64,000 nt of DNA, from positions 13,317,325-13,381,324 of the forward strand of contig JAFMSR010000003.1 in NCBI GenBank assembly GCA_022818135.1, given 5' to 3'. This document shows, one piece after another, positions 11,673-23,963 of the stretch (positions within the stretch are counted from its first letter, which is position 1; every line of letters starts with the position of its first letter). The notes under the pieces were generated by a model that saw only the letters and a list, made by a program, of their open reading frames with translations, had not been told where the DNA came from and made no database searches. Position numbers and translations under genes: made by a program. This DNA is from Saxidomus purpurata (lineage: Eukaryota > Mollusca > Bivalvia > Venerida > Veneridae).

Positions 11673-12595
11673 TAGATTTGAAAATAAAGTGACTAGATAT
11701 AAAAAATAAAGTAAATCAACTACATGTACTTAGTGTAACCCATTCTTGCCTCTTGACTTATACATGTTTTCATTGTTTCCTATATACATGTACAAATAAA
11801 AAGTACTTCAAAGGTTCACAAAACATATTTACAGTATAAAATTTCAAACAAAGCGATAAAAAGTGCAGTCCTTTTTAGAAAGCTCTAAACAAAACAAGCT
11901 TACAACAATATGTATAATAAAATCAGACTTTGTCTGTATAATAAACATGAGTATAATGATAGATAGCTCTATTTGAAATCTTCTTGACAACTGCGTTTTT
12001 TTTTAATTTTTCACTTGAAAATGAAAAAATTATGTCACGTAAAATACGTCCGTATAATATATTTTTGTAAGAATATGGTTGCTTTAACAACCGGCGAAAG
12101 TACGGTTGTAGAAAGAGTCCTTTTTCAGTCGCACTGGCCTTGACCCGAATAATTAATAATACCATTTGTGTTGTTTCGTACCGTATTCAATGACCTAGCT
12201 TCTAAGGTACACCAATAACATGTTCTCTCGACCTCAACACCCCTAACCTTGAAAATGATTATAACCATCATGTATAACTATGCAGAATGTTGCATAAGTT
12301 CGAACCCACGTACAACCCTTAATTTTTGTGTGCAATTCTATGGTCATCGCAGATAGAAATCCTACTTCTGTTTAAAGGTCAAGATTGGGTATAAAAAGAG
12401 AAGCGACATGGGAAGTTATGTTCGTTACATAATTACGTTACAGTATACCGTATTGTAATTTACAAAATGTACGTTACATTTTAAAATATAACGAAAAGAA
12501 AAGAAAAAATATCAATACATACATATGTAAAACATTTGTTAAAACAAATGTGTTAAGAAATGAGTATAACTTATCACATAGTGATATATATCTAT
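11673..12595. other. Non-coding DNA, probable 3' flank of the Toll-like receptor
   Basis: Because the receptor is on the minus strand, its 3' UTR lies here. No clear minus-strand AATAAA is visible close to the stop. An ATTAAA-type variant sits near 12002-12007. A minus-strand open frame of 80 codons at 11923-12165 matches nothing I know. Confidence 0.35.
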
Positions 12596-15500
12596 TCACA
12601 CTTTTGACGCACGCGACAATGTTTCAACATTATCCTGAAGCTGGGTATCAGTCCATGGTTCCGCGTATTTCAAAGAGGTATTTTCTTGGTCTTTGATTTC
12701 CTCATATATATTTGAACTTTGTTGGGAACCAGCTGTGTAGTGGTATGTTTGCGATGATGGCGCGTATTCGGCTACAGCCGGCAATGGTCGGGTTGCCATG
12801 GAACCAGCGGAAAACGGTTCTTCATACGCTTTATTATCCATCATGGTTGAAGAAAGTCTTGCAAGATCAGTGCACGCGTACGGGTGCGCTTCTGCACGCT
12901 CTATATCTCTTTCAACTTTCCCCGGCTCTGGCAGGCAAAATTTCAATTTCTCCCAAAACCACCTTTCTCCATATCGGATAGATTTTTTACCTTTCATAAC
13001 AGTGTGTATCACCGGGTCTAATTTTGACTTGTCAACTTTATTTAAAACGATTACTACAAGTCTCCGCAAGGAGTCTAGCTTCACAGACTCCAAAACACAT
13101 TTTAATGTGGCATTGTCGTTAACGTAATCTTTTGACAACACAACAATTGTTCTATGACTGGATTTTACACTGCTGTCTATAAAATTTGGAATAGATGTTG
13201 CAGACGGACAGTCACGGTGTTGAAGCTGCAGGAGATATTTGTGTTCTCCGCGTTCAAGTCTCAGAGCCAAATCTCTGATGACGTACAGCTCGTCACGAGG
13301 GTGATAAGCTATAAATGCATCGTAAAAACGCATTTTGTCATACAAAAGTTCAAGGTCATTAGTCTTGCGTCTGAATTTGGTAAATAACCAACACTTTACA
13401 AGTTCTTTTCTGCAAAGCACCATTAGAATAACAATAAATACAATTGTGGTCGCGACAATTGCCGGAACGAATATTTTCATTTTATCGTCCCAGATGCTGC
13501 CATCAAGGTTTTGAAGAATGACGTCATTTCCGTCACCCATTTTTGATATCCGATCAGGTGATTCTACAGTCTTTGGTTTGGATTCACCCAAATTAGACGC
13601 TGGCTCTTCCACGTAAACAGATGTTACCCGAACCGTGGCTGACTGGTGTTCACAGTTCACTCTGTAATCTTGTAAAGCTTTGACTTGATTTAACCCGTTT
13701 ATTGAGTGCACTGAACAGTTTATTCGAGCTATGTCATTTCTCATCCCGGCTGTCATATTGATAAAAGCTCCCGGCTTACCGCGCGCCGAGAAAAACAAGA
13801 TACAATCGCAGGTCCAGGGATTTGAATAAAGTGCTATGTCTTTCACATTGAACACAAGTGCTGAGATATAATCACTCATATATTGTAGAAAGTTGTGTGT
13901 AAGACTTAATTTTGTCAGCGTTGTGATGTGGCTAAAGACACCGGGTTCGATGAACGAAATGTAGTTGTTGTCTAAATATAAAGTTTCCAGGTTGTCCAAT
14001 CCGGCGAACATGTCTTTCCACAGGGCTTTGATATAGTTCCAATTCAAGTATAGAGCCTTTAGCTGTGTAAGCCCAGCAAATGTTCCATTTGAAATTGATT
14101 TAATATTACTATTGTTTAGTAACAAATACTTCAAATTAGACATTCCGATGAAACTGTGACTTTTTAGTTCAACTAGGTCACTTCCGCTGTAGTCAAGTTT
14201 GGTAGCTATTTTTGGAATGAATTTGTCGATGGCAGTTATATTTTTGCTTGAACATTTGATGTAATGGATGGTGAAATAGTCGGCACTGTTGTAGCATTCA
14301 CACATATCAGGGCATTTGTACTTGCAGTCGCAAGCCATAAAGTCACAACATCTACACGTAGATGTGCACACACTTTCGTAGTTACACAGAAAACGGTCTT
14401 CCGGTATAGTTTTAACAGGGGATTGTGGGTAATTGTATGCTCCACTGCATCTTGTCGCGTTAAGATTAACTATGATTGGTCCTTGAGTAGCTTGGTTCCA
14501 GTGTCTTAACCAGAGTAAATTGCAGTCACATTTCAGTGGGTTTCCTTCGAGTCGGAAACCAGTCTGTGCATACTGACCGGTAGAAACCCTCAGTGCGTCT
14601 TTCGATAAGGAAGAAATCAAGTTGTATCGAATGTCAATCATTCTAATTTGACCGAGACCGACAAATGAAGATGGCCTGATGTGCTGTATCCGGTTGTATG
14701 ACACATCCAGCATGATAAGATTTTCAGGGAATGTAAACTTTGTAATTGTGTCCGTAATTTCGTTACTACTGAGGTTCAATTCATGTAATTGTTTCAGACT
14801 GTAGAGCATTTGTCCGACATCTTGTAGCCCATTTCTCTGTAAAAACAGTTTCTTTATGTTCATATCGAAGAATAACGAGGGATGAAGAAATGTTATGAAA
14901 TTGTTCGATAAATCCAGATTTTCCAATGATTTACAAGACAAGAAGAGAGTGTCTGGAAGCACTCGGATATGATTATTTGAAAGATTTATGTCTCTTATGT
15001 TGCTTTGCCCTATAAACATTTTCTCTGCGATTTCATTTACGCTGTTGTGCCTTGCGTCAAACATTGCCAAAGACAAAAGCTTGTCTAATGAAGGAAGTTC
15101 CGAAAGAAAATTGTGAGAAACGTTTATATGAATTAACTGAATCACGGAATCAAAAGTGTCTTTGTCTATACGATATATTTCATTGTTTTGAAGCTCAAGT
15201 CTAGTAAGAGAAAGTAGTCCGTGTAGAGCCTCGTTTTCAAGAGTGCGAATTGCGTTTCCAGCAAGATTTAATGACGTCAAACGTTGCTGGTTTTCGAATG
15301 TACGTTCAGGTATGGATGAAATCCAGTTACCAGCGAGATTCAAGTAAATTAAAGCCGGTATCGAAGTTATCGTAGTTTGGTTAAGAAATGTAAGCTGGTT
15401 GTCACTGATGTCCAAGTACAAAAGGTTTTTGACGTCTGCTAATTCCAACCAAACGGAATCGTCTAATGAATTTTCTTGTAATTCAAGCTGCAGCAGACGA

Positions 15501-16369
15501 CTTGAATGTTTGAACACACCTGGTGGCATTTCCTTCAAGTTATTAGTCGATAGCCGAATTTCTTCAATATTTCTGTTCGTTTCCAGTAACCTATTGGGAA
15601 TTTCGGATATTTTGTTTTCGGATAAAGCCAGAATCCTTAAATTTTCGAAGTTGACAAACGGGCTTTCGTCAGAAGACATTTTAATATCGTTACTGGTAGC
15701 AATGAAAATTTCAACATTCGGATAGGTTTTCCCAATCTCTTTCATTTCTTTCACAGTTTGAAAATAATTCTTAGAGATGTCAATGACACGCAGATTCCTC
15801 AGGGCAAGATCTATGGTACATTCCATTCCTGCACCTTTAAATGTTACCAATGAATTATCTGACACATTTAGCACTTTCAAATTACTCAATCTACACAGAT
15901 TTGGAACTTTCAAAATTCCATTTCCGGTAAGGACTAAAGTATCCAGTGCCGAAAGTGTGTCAAACGCATCTGGGTGAAATTGCAGGTGGAAATTTGATGC
16001 CGAATGAATATCGATTGAATGCAAATCAGCAGCTCCAACAAACGCTTGTCTATGAACGTATGAAATTTTACAGTTATGGAACGCAATTGCTTTCATGTAT
16101 GGCAGATATGAAAACATGTGCTGTCCTAGCTCAAGCGGAATGCCGGAATCACAAACAAGCGACAAGGTAAAATACTCCTGTACAACAGATAAGGAATGAG
16201 AATTCACATCATTAATGTCGTAAACGAAACATTTGATCTCCAGTAGTTTCCCGTGCACATTGTTCTGCACGTGAGTACAGTCACATGACCTTGGACAAGG
16301 GATACTCAGCGTAGTTGCAGACGACACTATGTGAAGGCAAAGAATAACCGGAAGTAAGGAAGTCGCCAT
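12596..16369 (-). CDS. Toll-like receptor, multiple-cysteine-cluster type
   Basis: A complete 1257-residue type I receptor, from ATG at 16369 to a stop at 12596. The frame stays open eight codons further upstream, but only to a TTG and across a likely splice acceptor. Residues 1-20 form a signal peptide (TSLLPVILCLHIVSS). A Cys-rich LRRNT cap follows (C25, C29, C31, C47), then about 19 leucine-rich repeats (about 90-607). Next come a first LRRCT cap (C614, C616, C641, C662), a Cys cluster (667-692), a second LRRNT (C686, C690, C692, C706), about five more repeats (725-848), and a second LRRCT (C854, C856, C885, C906). A membrane span lies at 966-985 and a TIR domain at about 1015-1145. TIR box 1 is YDAFIAYHPRD and box 3 is FW (1138-1139). 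Box 2 reads RDCPSA, not RDxxPG. The 110-residue tail has YEE motifs (NKAYEEP, NIYEEI). Receptors of this build sense microbes or Spätzle-like ligands and signal through MyD88. The ligand here is unknown. Confidence 0.93.
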   Translation of the reverse strand: MATSLLPVILCLHIVSSATTLSIPCPRSCDCTHVQNNVHGKLLEIKCFVYDINDVNSHSLSVVQEYFTLSLVCDSGIPLELGQHMFSYLPYMKAIAFHNCKISYVHRQAFVGAADLHSIDIHSASNFHLQFHPDAFDTLSALDTLVLTGNGILKVPNLCRLSNLKVLNVSDNSLVTFKGAGMECTIDLALRNLRVIDISKNYFQTVKEMKEIGKTYPNVEIFIATSNDIKMSSDESPFVNFENLRILALSENKISEIPNRLLETNRNIEEIRLSTNNLKEMPPGVFKHSSRLLQLELQENSLDDSVWLELADVKNLLYLDISDNQLTFLNQTTITSIPALIYLNLAGNWISSIPERTFENQQRLTSLNLAGNAIRTLENEALHGLLSLTRLELQNNEIYRIDKDTFDSVIQLIHINVSHNFLSELPSLDKLLSLAMFDARHNSVNEIAEKMFIGQSNIRDINLSNNHIRVLPDTLFLSCKSLENLDLSNNFITFLHPSLFFDMNIKKLFLQRNGLQDVGQMLYSLKQLHELNLSSNEITDTITKFTFPENLIMLDVSYNRIQHIRPSSFVGLGQIRMIDIRYNLISSLSKDALRVSTGQYAQTGFRLEGNPLKCDCNLLWLRHWNQATQGPIIVNLNATRCSGAYNYPQSPVKTIPEDRFLCNYESVCTSTCRCCDFMACDCKYKCPDMCECYNSADYFTIHYIKCSSKNITAIDKFIPKIATKLDYSGSDLVELKSHSFIGMSNLKYLLLNNSNIKSISNGTFAGLTQLKALYLNWNYIKALWKDMFAGLDNLETLYLDNNYISFIEPGVFSHITTLTKLSLTHNFLQYMSDYISALVFNVKDIALYSNPWTCDCILFFSARGKPGAFINMTAGMRNDIARINCSVHSINGLNQVKALQDYRVNCEHQSATVRVTSVYVEEPASNLGESKPKTVESPDRISKMGDGNDVILQNLDGSIWDDKMKIFVPAIVATTIVFIVILMVLCRKELVKCWLFTKFRRKTNDLELLYDKMRFYDAFIAYHPRDELYVIRDLALRLERGEHKYLLQLQHRDCPSATSIPNFIDSSVKSSHRTIVVLSKDYVNDNATLKCVLESVKLDSLRRLVVIVLNKVDKSKLDPVIHTVMKGKKSIRYGERWFWEKLKFCLPEPGKVERDIERAEAHPYACTDLARLSSTMMDNKAYEEPFSAGSMATRPLPAVAEYAPSSQTYHYTAGSQQSSNIYEEIKDQENTSLKYAEPWTDTQLQDNVETLSRASKV

Positions 16370-16400
16370 CCTCCTGAAAATATACAATGGCAATGTAGTA
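16370..16400 (-). other. Probable 3' splice acceptor before the receptor start codon
   Basis: On the minus strand the sequence just upstream of the ATG reads TATATTTTCAG|GAGG|ATG. The AG is at 16375-16374, and the tract before it is T-rich. This fits an intron ending four bases before the start codon, with an untranslated first exon further upstream (above 16.4 kb). This is inferred from consensus only. Confidence 0.5.
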
Positions 16401-19400
16401 ATAATGTATGTATAGAATCGGTAGGTATAAAAGAGAAGATGTAAGTATTCTTACGTACATGAATTTGAAAATGGAGGCCAATATCAAAGATCATGTGACC
16501 TGGTGTGGCAAATTTTGAGATTTGGCAGGGTTCCAGATGTGCCAAAAATCCCATTTTGAAAACTTCAACTTCCGGTCCCGGGACCAAACCTCTTCTAGAT
16601 GCCGATATTACCTAAAGGCTTTGTCGGAGTACATTTTTCCCAGATCACTTTTTTTCAAATACTTGTGGAGAATACACGGGAAATGCGAAATATGTAACTG
16701 TGTTGTGAGAAAAAAGAGATCCCATTCTTCACGGTGTGAAAAGTAAGATTTAGGGAAAATTTGGCCCAACAAGCTCACCACCTCTATATATCAACCTCCT
16801 ATTCACTTAGCATATGGATTCATATTGAGCACGTTAATTAATACAGAATATAAAAGAAAACGTGGGACAGACTGTTGTTATTCTATGAAATGACAGCTGT
16901 TAACCTATCACTGTCAAAAATCACCGTCATCTGTTACTGCATCTCAATGTAAATTTATTAAACAGTGAAGTTTACAAGCTATATAATTACTGAGTATCTT
17001 CTGTTTTGTTTAGTTGTTGTTGGATTTATGAAAGCCCTCCCCTCCCCTCCACCCTACCCAAAAACCCCCTTCAACACAAGACCAATATGTCTTTTAGTTT
17101 ATTAGAACAGAACAGAACTGACAAGTTGCGATAAATTAGAAACGAAACAGTCATATTTTCTTTTAAATGTATTCAAGACAATGTTCTTCTACCACATCAA
17201 TTTAAACTTCCTTTAAATGGCCTCTTTTGATGCGGCCCATGGATTACTGTTTAAAAATGTTTTCACTGTACATGCATTTAGACAATATGCAGTTAGAGAG
17301 AATAGGAAGGTAAAAAAACAGAACGCACTGTTTGGCTGTAAAACATATTTGCCACGAAGGACGAGCTTACACATATACACACGTCAACGCACACACGGAC
17401 ACACACATACACATATACAAGATACAAGTACATAAATGTTCACATACATTTACATGTATAGATTATACCGAAAATAGGATATGCATAAAATGTCAGGCAA
17501 GAGGTTTTCCCGACAAACTAATTTCATAAACGGAGATATTATCTTTGCTTTCTGATAAATTGGTGTTAAAATGGGTGTATAATGATCATGATTTATGTAT
17601 AAAACAAATTCTCTTAAATGTTATATTATGTGTTACAATAATAATGCGAAATTATAACACCCCGTAGAGAAATCTGCAATTTGTTCGCGATTACAAGAAG
17701 AAAGATAAAACAAAACAAAAGCTTTTTTGTTGAAATATTAAAAACTTGAAAAAAAATCCCCATTATTGAATGTAGAAAATACACGGGTTTTAAACGGGTG
17801 TGATTTGTTTAATTCAAGCTATGCAATTTTTACTATCTGTTTGCGATTTGAGGTCTCTAGGGAACCAATATTTCGCACTCGAAGGAGAAGCAATGGCGCC
17901 CGAGATCTGAAGGCGTCAGACTCGGAAGATAAATTGAATCAAAACAAATTTGGAGATCAAACGACAGACACTTAGCAGAGGCAGCAACGTTCACTTACGG
18001 TCAAAAGCTATATTAGATCATACCATCAGATAAGTTTCGTGTTGTTTTATGGAGAACTTGACTCGATATTGACTTGATATTTCGTTCACATAGATGTTTT
18101 CTTTTTGTTTGGTACGCAGTAATCGTGTGTTTTTAAAACATAAAAATTCAAAAAATCTTTTCGAAGTGCAACTAAACATCAATTTCTAGATTATTTGAAA
18201 AATAACGTTTCGTGAAGTTGACAAGCCAGTCAACACCAACTGGTCCACGCAAACATTTAACGTCTTTGGTCGCCATATTCGAATATTAAGGAATGACTTA
18301 CCTGGTTATGTCCCCTGATTTTAACGCATAGAACTGAAACTTAATTGTGGCGCCCCAATCCTCTATTTACCCCCGCCCCGCCCCAGTCTATCGGGTGCAA
18401 AGAGCGAGGATTAAATCTCCTGGATTCGAAATTAGATTCACTGAAATTCTAAGCATCTGTTAAAATTTGTGGGTGAAAGTAACTTGCCTATAGGTGGAGT
18501 GACAACATACCCAACGTCAAGGAGCGGAAAGGAGCAATTTCCTGTTGTGCAGATAGCATAATAAACATTTTGTTATATGGTACAAATACACTATTCCTAT
18601 TTACTTTGTAACACACATTTTCTCATACCAATATAAGTACTGACTATTTTAAACACTTGAGAACTAAAATGGGCAACTGGAAAAAATGCATTCTTTTTGT
18701 GCCTCAACAATAATAAAACTGTGCTTGCATTTTTTTAAATTGATGTAATTATCACCAGAGGTTTAAACCTTATATTCAAAAGCATGAGAACGTCGCTTAT
18801 TAGAATGATAATGCATCTTCGTATCTTTATTTCCGTCCCGGGAGAATGAAACTCTTCCGTGCTTTCAGGAATCGATTAGATAATGCCAGAACCCAGTAAA
18901 TCAAACTTGTATCAAAAATATTAGTTTAGATCAGACTCAAGTCCCTTGCGCAGTCAATATTCATGAAAATATTGTTCGCTTTTATGAAAATGCCGATTGG
19001 CTGGATGCGGAGAGGAAATTAGTTTTTTTTTTCTTTTCCCAGAAAGGAGATAAAATCAACAGCAGGGCCATAAAACACAGACTCGTTTAAGACTGTGATG
19101 ATTATCTTTCCTGCTTGTTGTAAAATGTGTTATTCTGAGGTAATGTGTATCACGGTGGGCGAAACGAACGCGAAGTTTTTGCTCAGACATTATTCTTCCA
19201 GTTTCAAGACCGTTCTCCCGCCCGGAAAGTTAACTTCAGTACGAGTTTTTTAGACTTTAATACAAAGCAAGGTCTTCCAAATAGGAGAAATTGATTGTTT
19301 TAAAAGACTATCGGCTTCCAATTCTATTACTTCCACAAAACATAAAGGTTCCTGTAGTTACAAACCTTAGCTCAACAATATTTTTCCAGTGTGTTAATGG

Positions 19401-21746
19401 CCGAGCCTTCACTGAGAACCATTCACAGAATACTGGGTTTTGATTGGCTAGAATTTAAACTAATTTCGAATCTGACAAATCAGAAGTAAGAGATTTTAGA
19501 CTGGTCTCTCATTTAATTATAGTTCATTTGTCGGTAATTCGGTCTGACGGAAAGAGACATTCTGTGATTTTGTGCGATACAATATACCATTCCCTGTCCA
19601 CGACTTAAACGTAATCATACGTTTCTAAAAAGCAGTTAGTTAAAGTACATTCAGTTAGACTTTTCTTTGATTCCAAAATGCGAGGCAATATGTGGCTAGA
19701 AAGTGGTTGTTGAGTCAAAAAGAAAATCTTGTAAACTCTTCAGATAATGTCCCATTTACTGGTTCAGTATCAATAACAGGCACATTATATATCGATGAAT
19801 AAACGATTAATTTGTTTGTTTTGGTATTGTAAGAACCACTTTATCTTGTGCAATCGTTGGCAAAGACATCAGTTTTCTCTACGTGTGTTCACTTGACTGC
19901 CTACAGCGCAAGATAAGTGTGTCTAGATTTTCCAGGATTTTCTTGTTTTATGGAAAACATTCAATTTTCATTCATGTCTGAACGATTTTTTTTTCACAGA
20001 CTAGGCCTACTCTTTTTCCATGTTACTTGAAATTGAGTAAAAAAAATATGTTGTATTTTTCTTTTTCAGGTATACAAATTTACAAAATGTACGTGCTTAA
20101 AACAGGTTACTGTTGTCGATCACTAGTCAAATGATGATTCATGTCGTGAGATGATTAATACCTTAAATATGGATAGTGATTAAGACTGCAAATAAATGAC
20201 AATAATTGAATTCGTTGATAATATTGGCACAGAACGTGTTTAGACCTTACTTGAAACAAAATACATTGCATGGATGTTTGCCAATACTTATTCCAGGATT
20301 CCTATTTTTTTTGTAACCTACATTAAACGCCACCTGTAGATATTTTTCGATTTCTGAAAGATTCTTTATAGGTAGATGTTAATCTAATGTTTTACGTTTA
20401 CGTTATTAGCTGTTTTCAATCCGAGACGGTATGCTATGTGATCAAGAACCAAATTGCCTAGACCCCAGACTGTCATCTAAGTGGTCAATCGGACCACCTC
20501 GGTAATTGTCTATAGAAGTTTTGGGGAGATTGCCGATTGCGTAAACGATTGCTAAGTATAAATACCGTAAATAGCAGTCATGCCAATTGTTTCCCGTAAA
20601 ATGTCTTTTAAAAAGTGACCATGCACTTTAAACAAGTTACATGTATAATGTATATTTTTATGTTTGACATGTGCAGTAGTAGACCGAAATACAGCCACGA
20701 TTGACATATCCTTTTAATAACTTTTGTGCCCTAAAATAAGGTTGTTTTGAATACCCGAAGAAGTCTCCTACAAAAGAAATATTTTGAACCAAAACCTAAT
20801 TCTAACAATTGCTTAGAGTCATGCAGAGGTAGGAGACGTGGTGACTATTCTATAAAAATGTTATTATAGAAATGAAGGGAATATTGTTTGAATTGTCTGA
20901 AAAGAGATTGATGACAATCTAACGGTCGTCTGTGACACTTCATCGGACTCTTACACTCGTTCATTACGTTACGCTGATCTTGGTTAGGAAATGAAGCAGA
21001 AACGGAATGTGAATCAGACGCCCCGGCCGGACCCTTTGTAACACAGCTCCTTTAATTTAGACCCATTCGTGGGTTTTGTAGTTTAAGTTGTTAGACAAGT
21101 TGCAACGTATGAAAATAAAAGCTATCTTAAATGTTACAACTTTTTGTGCAAAGCTGCTGCGGGGGGCATGTCCTTGCATTCCTAATCTGTTTACATTTTG
21201 TGTAATAGAGCTCATACCCTTCTGGAACAATTACCGTGTGAAAACCGCTCATTACCGTTTAATTACGCCCAGATTTCCTGCACTTGGAAATGTACGAGGA
21301 AAGCCAGTGTATTATGTTGTAAACCAAGTCGTAATATATACATAAATATTTCACATATATGCTAATCAAACAGAACATGCGTTAATCAAAAAGATCAGGC
21401 ACCGTTTTACGGCTGATTAGCCGAGTACTCCGTGGTGTTCACCTGATCAAGTTAGTTGATGAAAAATGTTCCGTTTGGTACTTAAAACCAAAATTGTGAA
21501 ACTTACTCATATTATTTAACGGGTTCCTTAGATAAACAAACAAGCGGTTTGGCGTGGTGAAGTAGTTTAGTGCATGCTAGGGTGTGTCCAAGCTAAACCG
21601 CGGTGTCATAGTAAAGGTTTGGTGCAAAATTGTTGCATCGTTTTCCTGACTTACTCGGAAACTGTTACAATAGTTCTGCAGCAAGCATACATAGTCGCTA
21701 GCAGGGTATGGGATAGAAAACAAAATGTCTATTGTGATTCCAGTGT
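16401..21746. other. Long mostly non-repetitive non-coding stretch
   Basis: No gene can be supported across 5.3 kb. Frames of 65-85 codons start at non-ATG codons or hit low-complexity sequence. The receptor's untranslated first exon and promoter could lie here. Visible details are a C-rich patch (17035-17070), a CA-rich patch (17375-17425), a GC-box-like CCCGCCCCGCCCC (18370-18383), and ATTGGCT/CCAAT motifs in 'gccgattggctggatg' (18992-19007) and 'ttgattggctagaa' (19440-19453). None proves a promoter. Confidence 0.4.
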
Positions 21747-21814
21747 CTTTGTACACAGAGGTAAGTTAGGGAAATACATTCTTTGTACACAGAGGTAAAT
21801 CAGGGAAATACATT
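21747..21814. repeat. 34-bp perfect-boundary tandem duplication
   Basis: Two adjacent 34-bp copies (21747-21780 and 21781-21814) differ at two positions (GTAAGTTAGG vs GTAAATCAGG). This looks like a recent local duplication. Confidence 0.9.
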
Positions 21815-22150
21815 ATAAAAATAAAGATTTACTACTAATAGTTAGCGCATTACCTTGATTAACATATGCTTATCAGAGCCAAGAACTGCGCGCGTTGTTT
21901 AGACTGAAGGATCGAGAGTATGCATACAATTTGACAAGATATACGTAAAGACAATAAACTAATAATATATACATTAAGAAAATGTCTTTCATCGCCGCTG
22001 GATGCACTTAAAACCTTCACTTCCAAGATTTATCAAATTTGTTTACTTTCCGCCCTAATTCGTCTCCGTCTCAGACAGGTTTTTAGGGTAAGATAACCTA
22101 GAAATGTCGTCTGGTGCTAAAAACTTACTTATGTCTATCAATGTTTGGGT

Positions 22151-22426
22151 GTACAGTCAAACCTTGGAACAAAGATCACTGACTGTAGGAAGCTATGTTG
22201 TTGGTGGTATTTAATCGAACGTGTCTGCAATAGTTGAATAGTACTATGTTTCATCCCCGCTGATCTTTATTCCACATAGGGTGGTCTTTATTCGAGTGTC
22301 GCCTTTATTCGAGGGTGGTCTTTATTCGAGGGTGATCTTTATTCGAGGATGTCTTTATTCGAAGGTGATCTTCATTCGGGGACGGTCTTTATTCGAAGAT
22401 GGTCTTTAACACAGGTTTGACTGTAC
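22151..22426. mobile_element. Small TIR element with internal CTTTATTCGAGG repeats
   Basis: The 14-bp ends are perfect inverted repeats: GTACAGTCAAACCT at 22151-22164 and AGGTTTGACTGTAC at 22413-22426. The right half (22260-22410) holds about eight copies of a 17-19-bp unit, 'gtggtctttattcgagg'. There is no coding capacity and no clear target-site duplication. Related fragments at 23007-23170 and near 27870-28035 share 'aaagaccacctgtc' and the '(c)aggtttgact' end, so this is a small non-autonomous family. Confidence 0.6.
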
Positions 22427-23006
22427 TAGCTATTCAACAGTAATTTTGAAGTTGTCGGACAAAATATAAATTCAACGACATAGCGTCGTTACCATAGAAA
22501 CAGCACCGTGAATTACGTTGTTAAAATACTAAATTACCATAAAGAACGCAAGTGAAGTACACAATTTTGACCTTTTTAGATAATTTAAGGATAATAATCA
22601 GACATGTTACTTGTGGTACTGAATTAGTTTAATTTTTAGTCCATTCAACTGAAGCAGACACTGCGACCAGGCTTTAGACTGGCACAAGAAGTTCGAGTCT
22701 TTTCAAAGAAATAAATAAGACTCCATACAGTCCTTTGAGTGCAGTTTCATAGAGTTTTCACTCGTCTCCTATCCTTAACTCTGTTGAGATGAGCTTTGAT
22801 GGAAAAAAAAATCTCCGGCGGTGTCTGAAAATAGCTTTATTTATAAAGCCACAAATTGCTGAAAATCCTCTTGATTTCGACAGATTTTGCAAGTCTGCCC
22901 CGGTTTATTTTATAAACCTTATAGATATATTTGTGATATTTCTGTGATATTTCTGATGTCAAAATAAACAGGGCTTTAAATCAGTACATGGATAAAAGCC
23001 AAATTG
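22427..23006. other. Non-coding DNA
   Basis: No gene or repeat can be supported between the two related elements. Confidence 0.4.
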
Positions 23007-23170
23007 TGTTAAAGACCATCTCCGTGTAAAGACCATCCTAAATCACGGATAAAACCACGCGGTTTTCTATTAGTGTGCAGACACTTGTGAGTAATAAAGA
23101 CCACCTGTCAACATAGACAGCCTTAGCTTCTTCCCGATAGTGGTCTTTGTTCACAGGTTTGACTATATAA
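23007..23170. mobile_element. Fragment of the 22151 TIR family
   Basis: It begins with 'gttaaagaccatctccgtgtaaagaccatcc' and ends with 'gtggtctttgttcacaggtttgacta'. The end matches the right end of the 22151 element, and the AAAGACCA/TGGTCTTT blocks are in inverted order. The ends are diverged. Confidence 0.45.
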
Positions 23171-23689
23171 AGCTGTATATAGGCCCCCGGTCCAAATACA
23201 AGTTTTTGTTGAAAATCAAAAAAACACATACCTAATTAAACTAACATCGCATGATTGCTGTATTGAAATTTAAATATATGCAATTAGCAGCAAAACAAAG
23301 CCAGTTTGCATCGTCGTATTCTGTAAATGACACAGCTGTTTTAGCTAGCAATAATCATCACGGCCTCTAAAATACAAAATGTTAACAACATCGACAGCTG
23401 ACGCTACGTTACGCATCGGTGAATCGCTTTAATGTTAACTGTTAATTTTTGTAAATGAAAAATCAATTTTGCGAAAATGACATTCTGTCCATAAGAGAAT
23501 AAATTAATGAGTTTTTGTGTGTGTGTATTGAAACCATATTAAAGACCCTGTTACGTACAATATGCCATCATTGACATGAAATATTATTCCTTTCATGTTT
23601 TCCTAGAACCTATTCTACAACAGCTGCGTTTACTGAATTTTATACAAAATATGTAAAGCTGAATAACTAAATTTAATGGAGTAATCGCT
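23171..23689. other. Non-coding DNA
   Basis: AT-rich, with a short GT run (23515-23526). No gene is visible. Confidence 0.4.
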
Positions 23690-23963
23690 TTGGACAGAAC
23701 AGAGCAGAACAGAACAGTACAGCGCAGTGCATTGCATTGAGGTACAGTGCAGAACAGAACAGCGCAGAGCAAATCATATTAGAACAACATAGCAGAGAAG
23801 AACAGAATAGAACAGAACAGCACAGAGCAGAGAAGAACATAACAGAATAGAAAAGACCACAGCAGAGACAAAACCACAGCGGAACAAAGCAGACCATAGC
23901 AGAATATAACAAAACAGAATAGAATAAAATAGAACAGAATGGAATGGAACAGAATGGAACAGA
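23690..23963 (+). repeat. (AGAACA)-type minisatellite
   Basis: About 270 bp of imperfect units of 5-6 bp, AGAACA/AGAGCA/GGAACA. Apparent minus-strand open frames here (Cys/Phe/Ser/Leu-rich) are by-products of the repeat. The same pentamer, in reverse (TGTTC/TCAGT), recurs at 24448-24492, and in short runs at 17106-17117, 33488-33500 and 37797-37822. Confidence 0.9.

Noticed and set aside
16370..16393. Upstream extension of the receptor frame by eight codons
   Set aside because: It begins at TTG, crosses a likely splice acceptor, and breaks the signal-peptide pattern. The ATG at 16369 is better.
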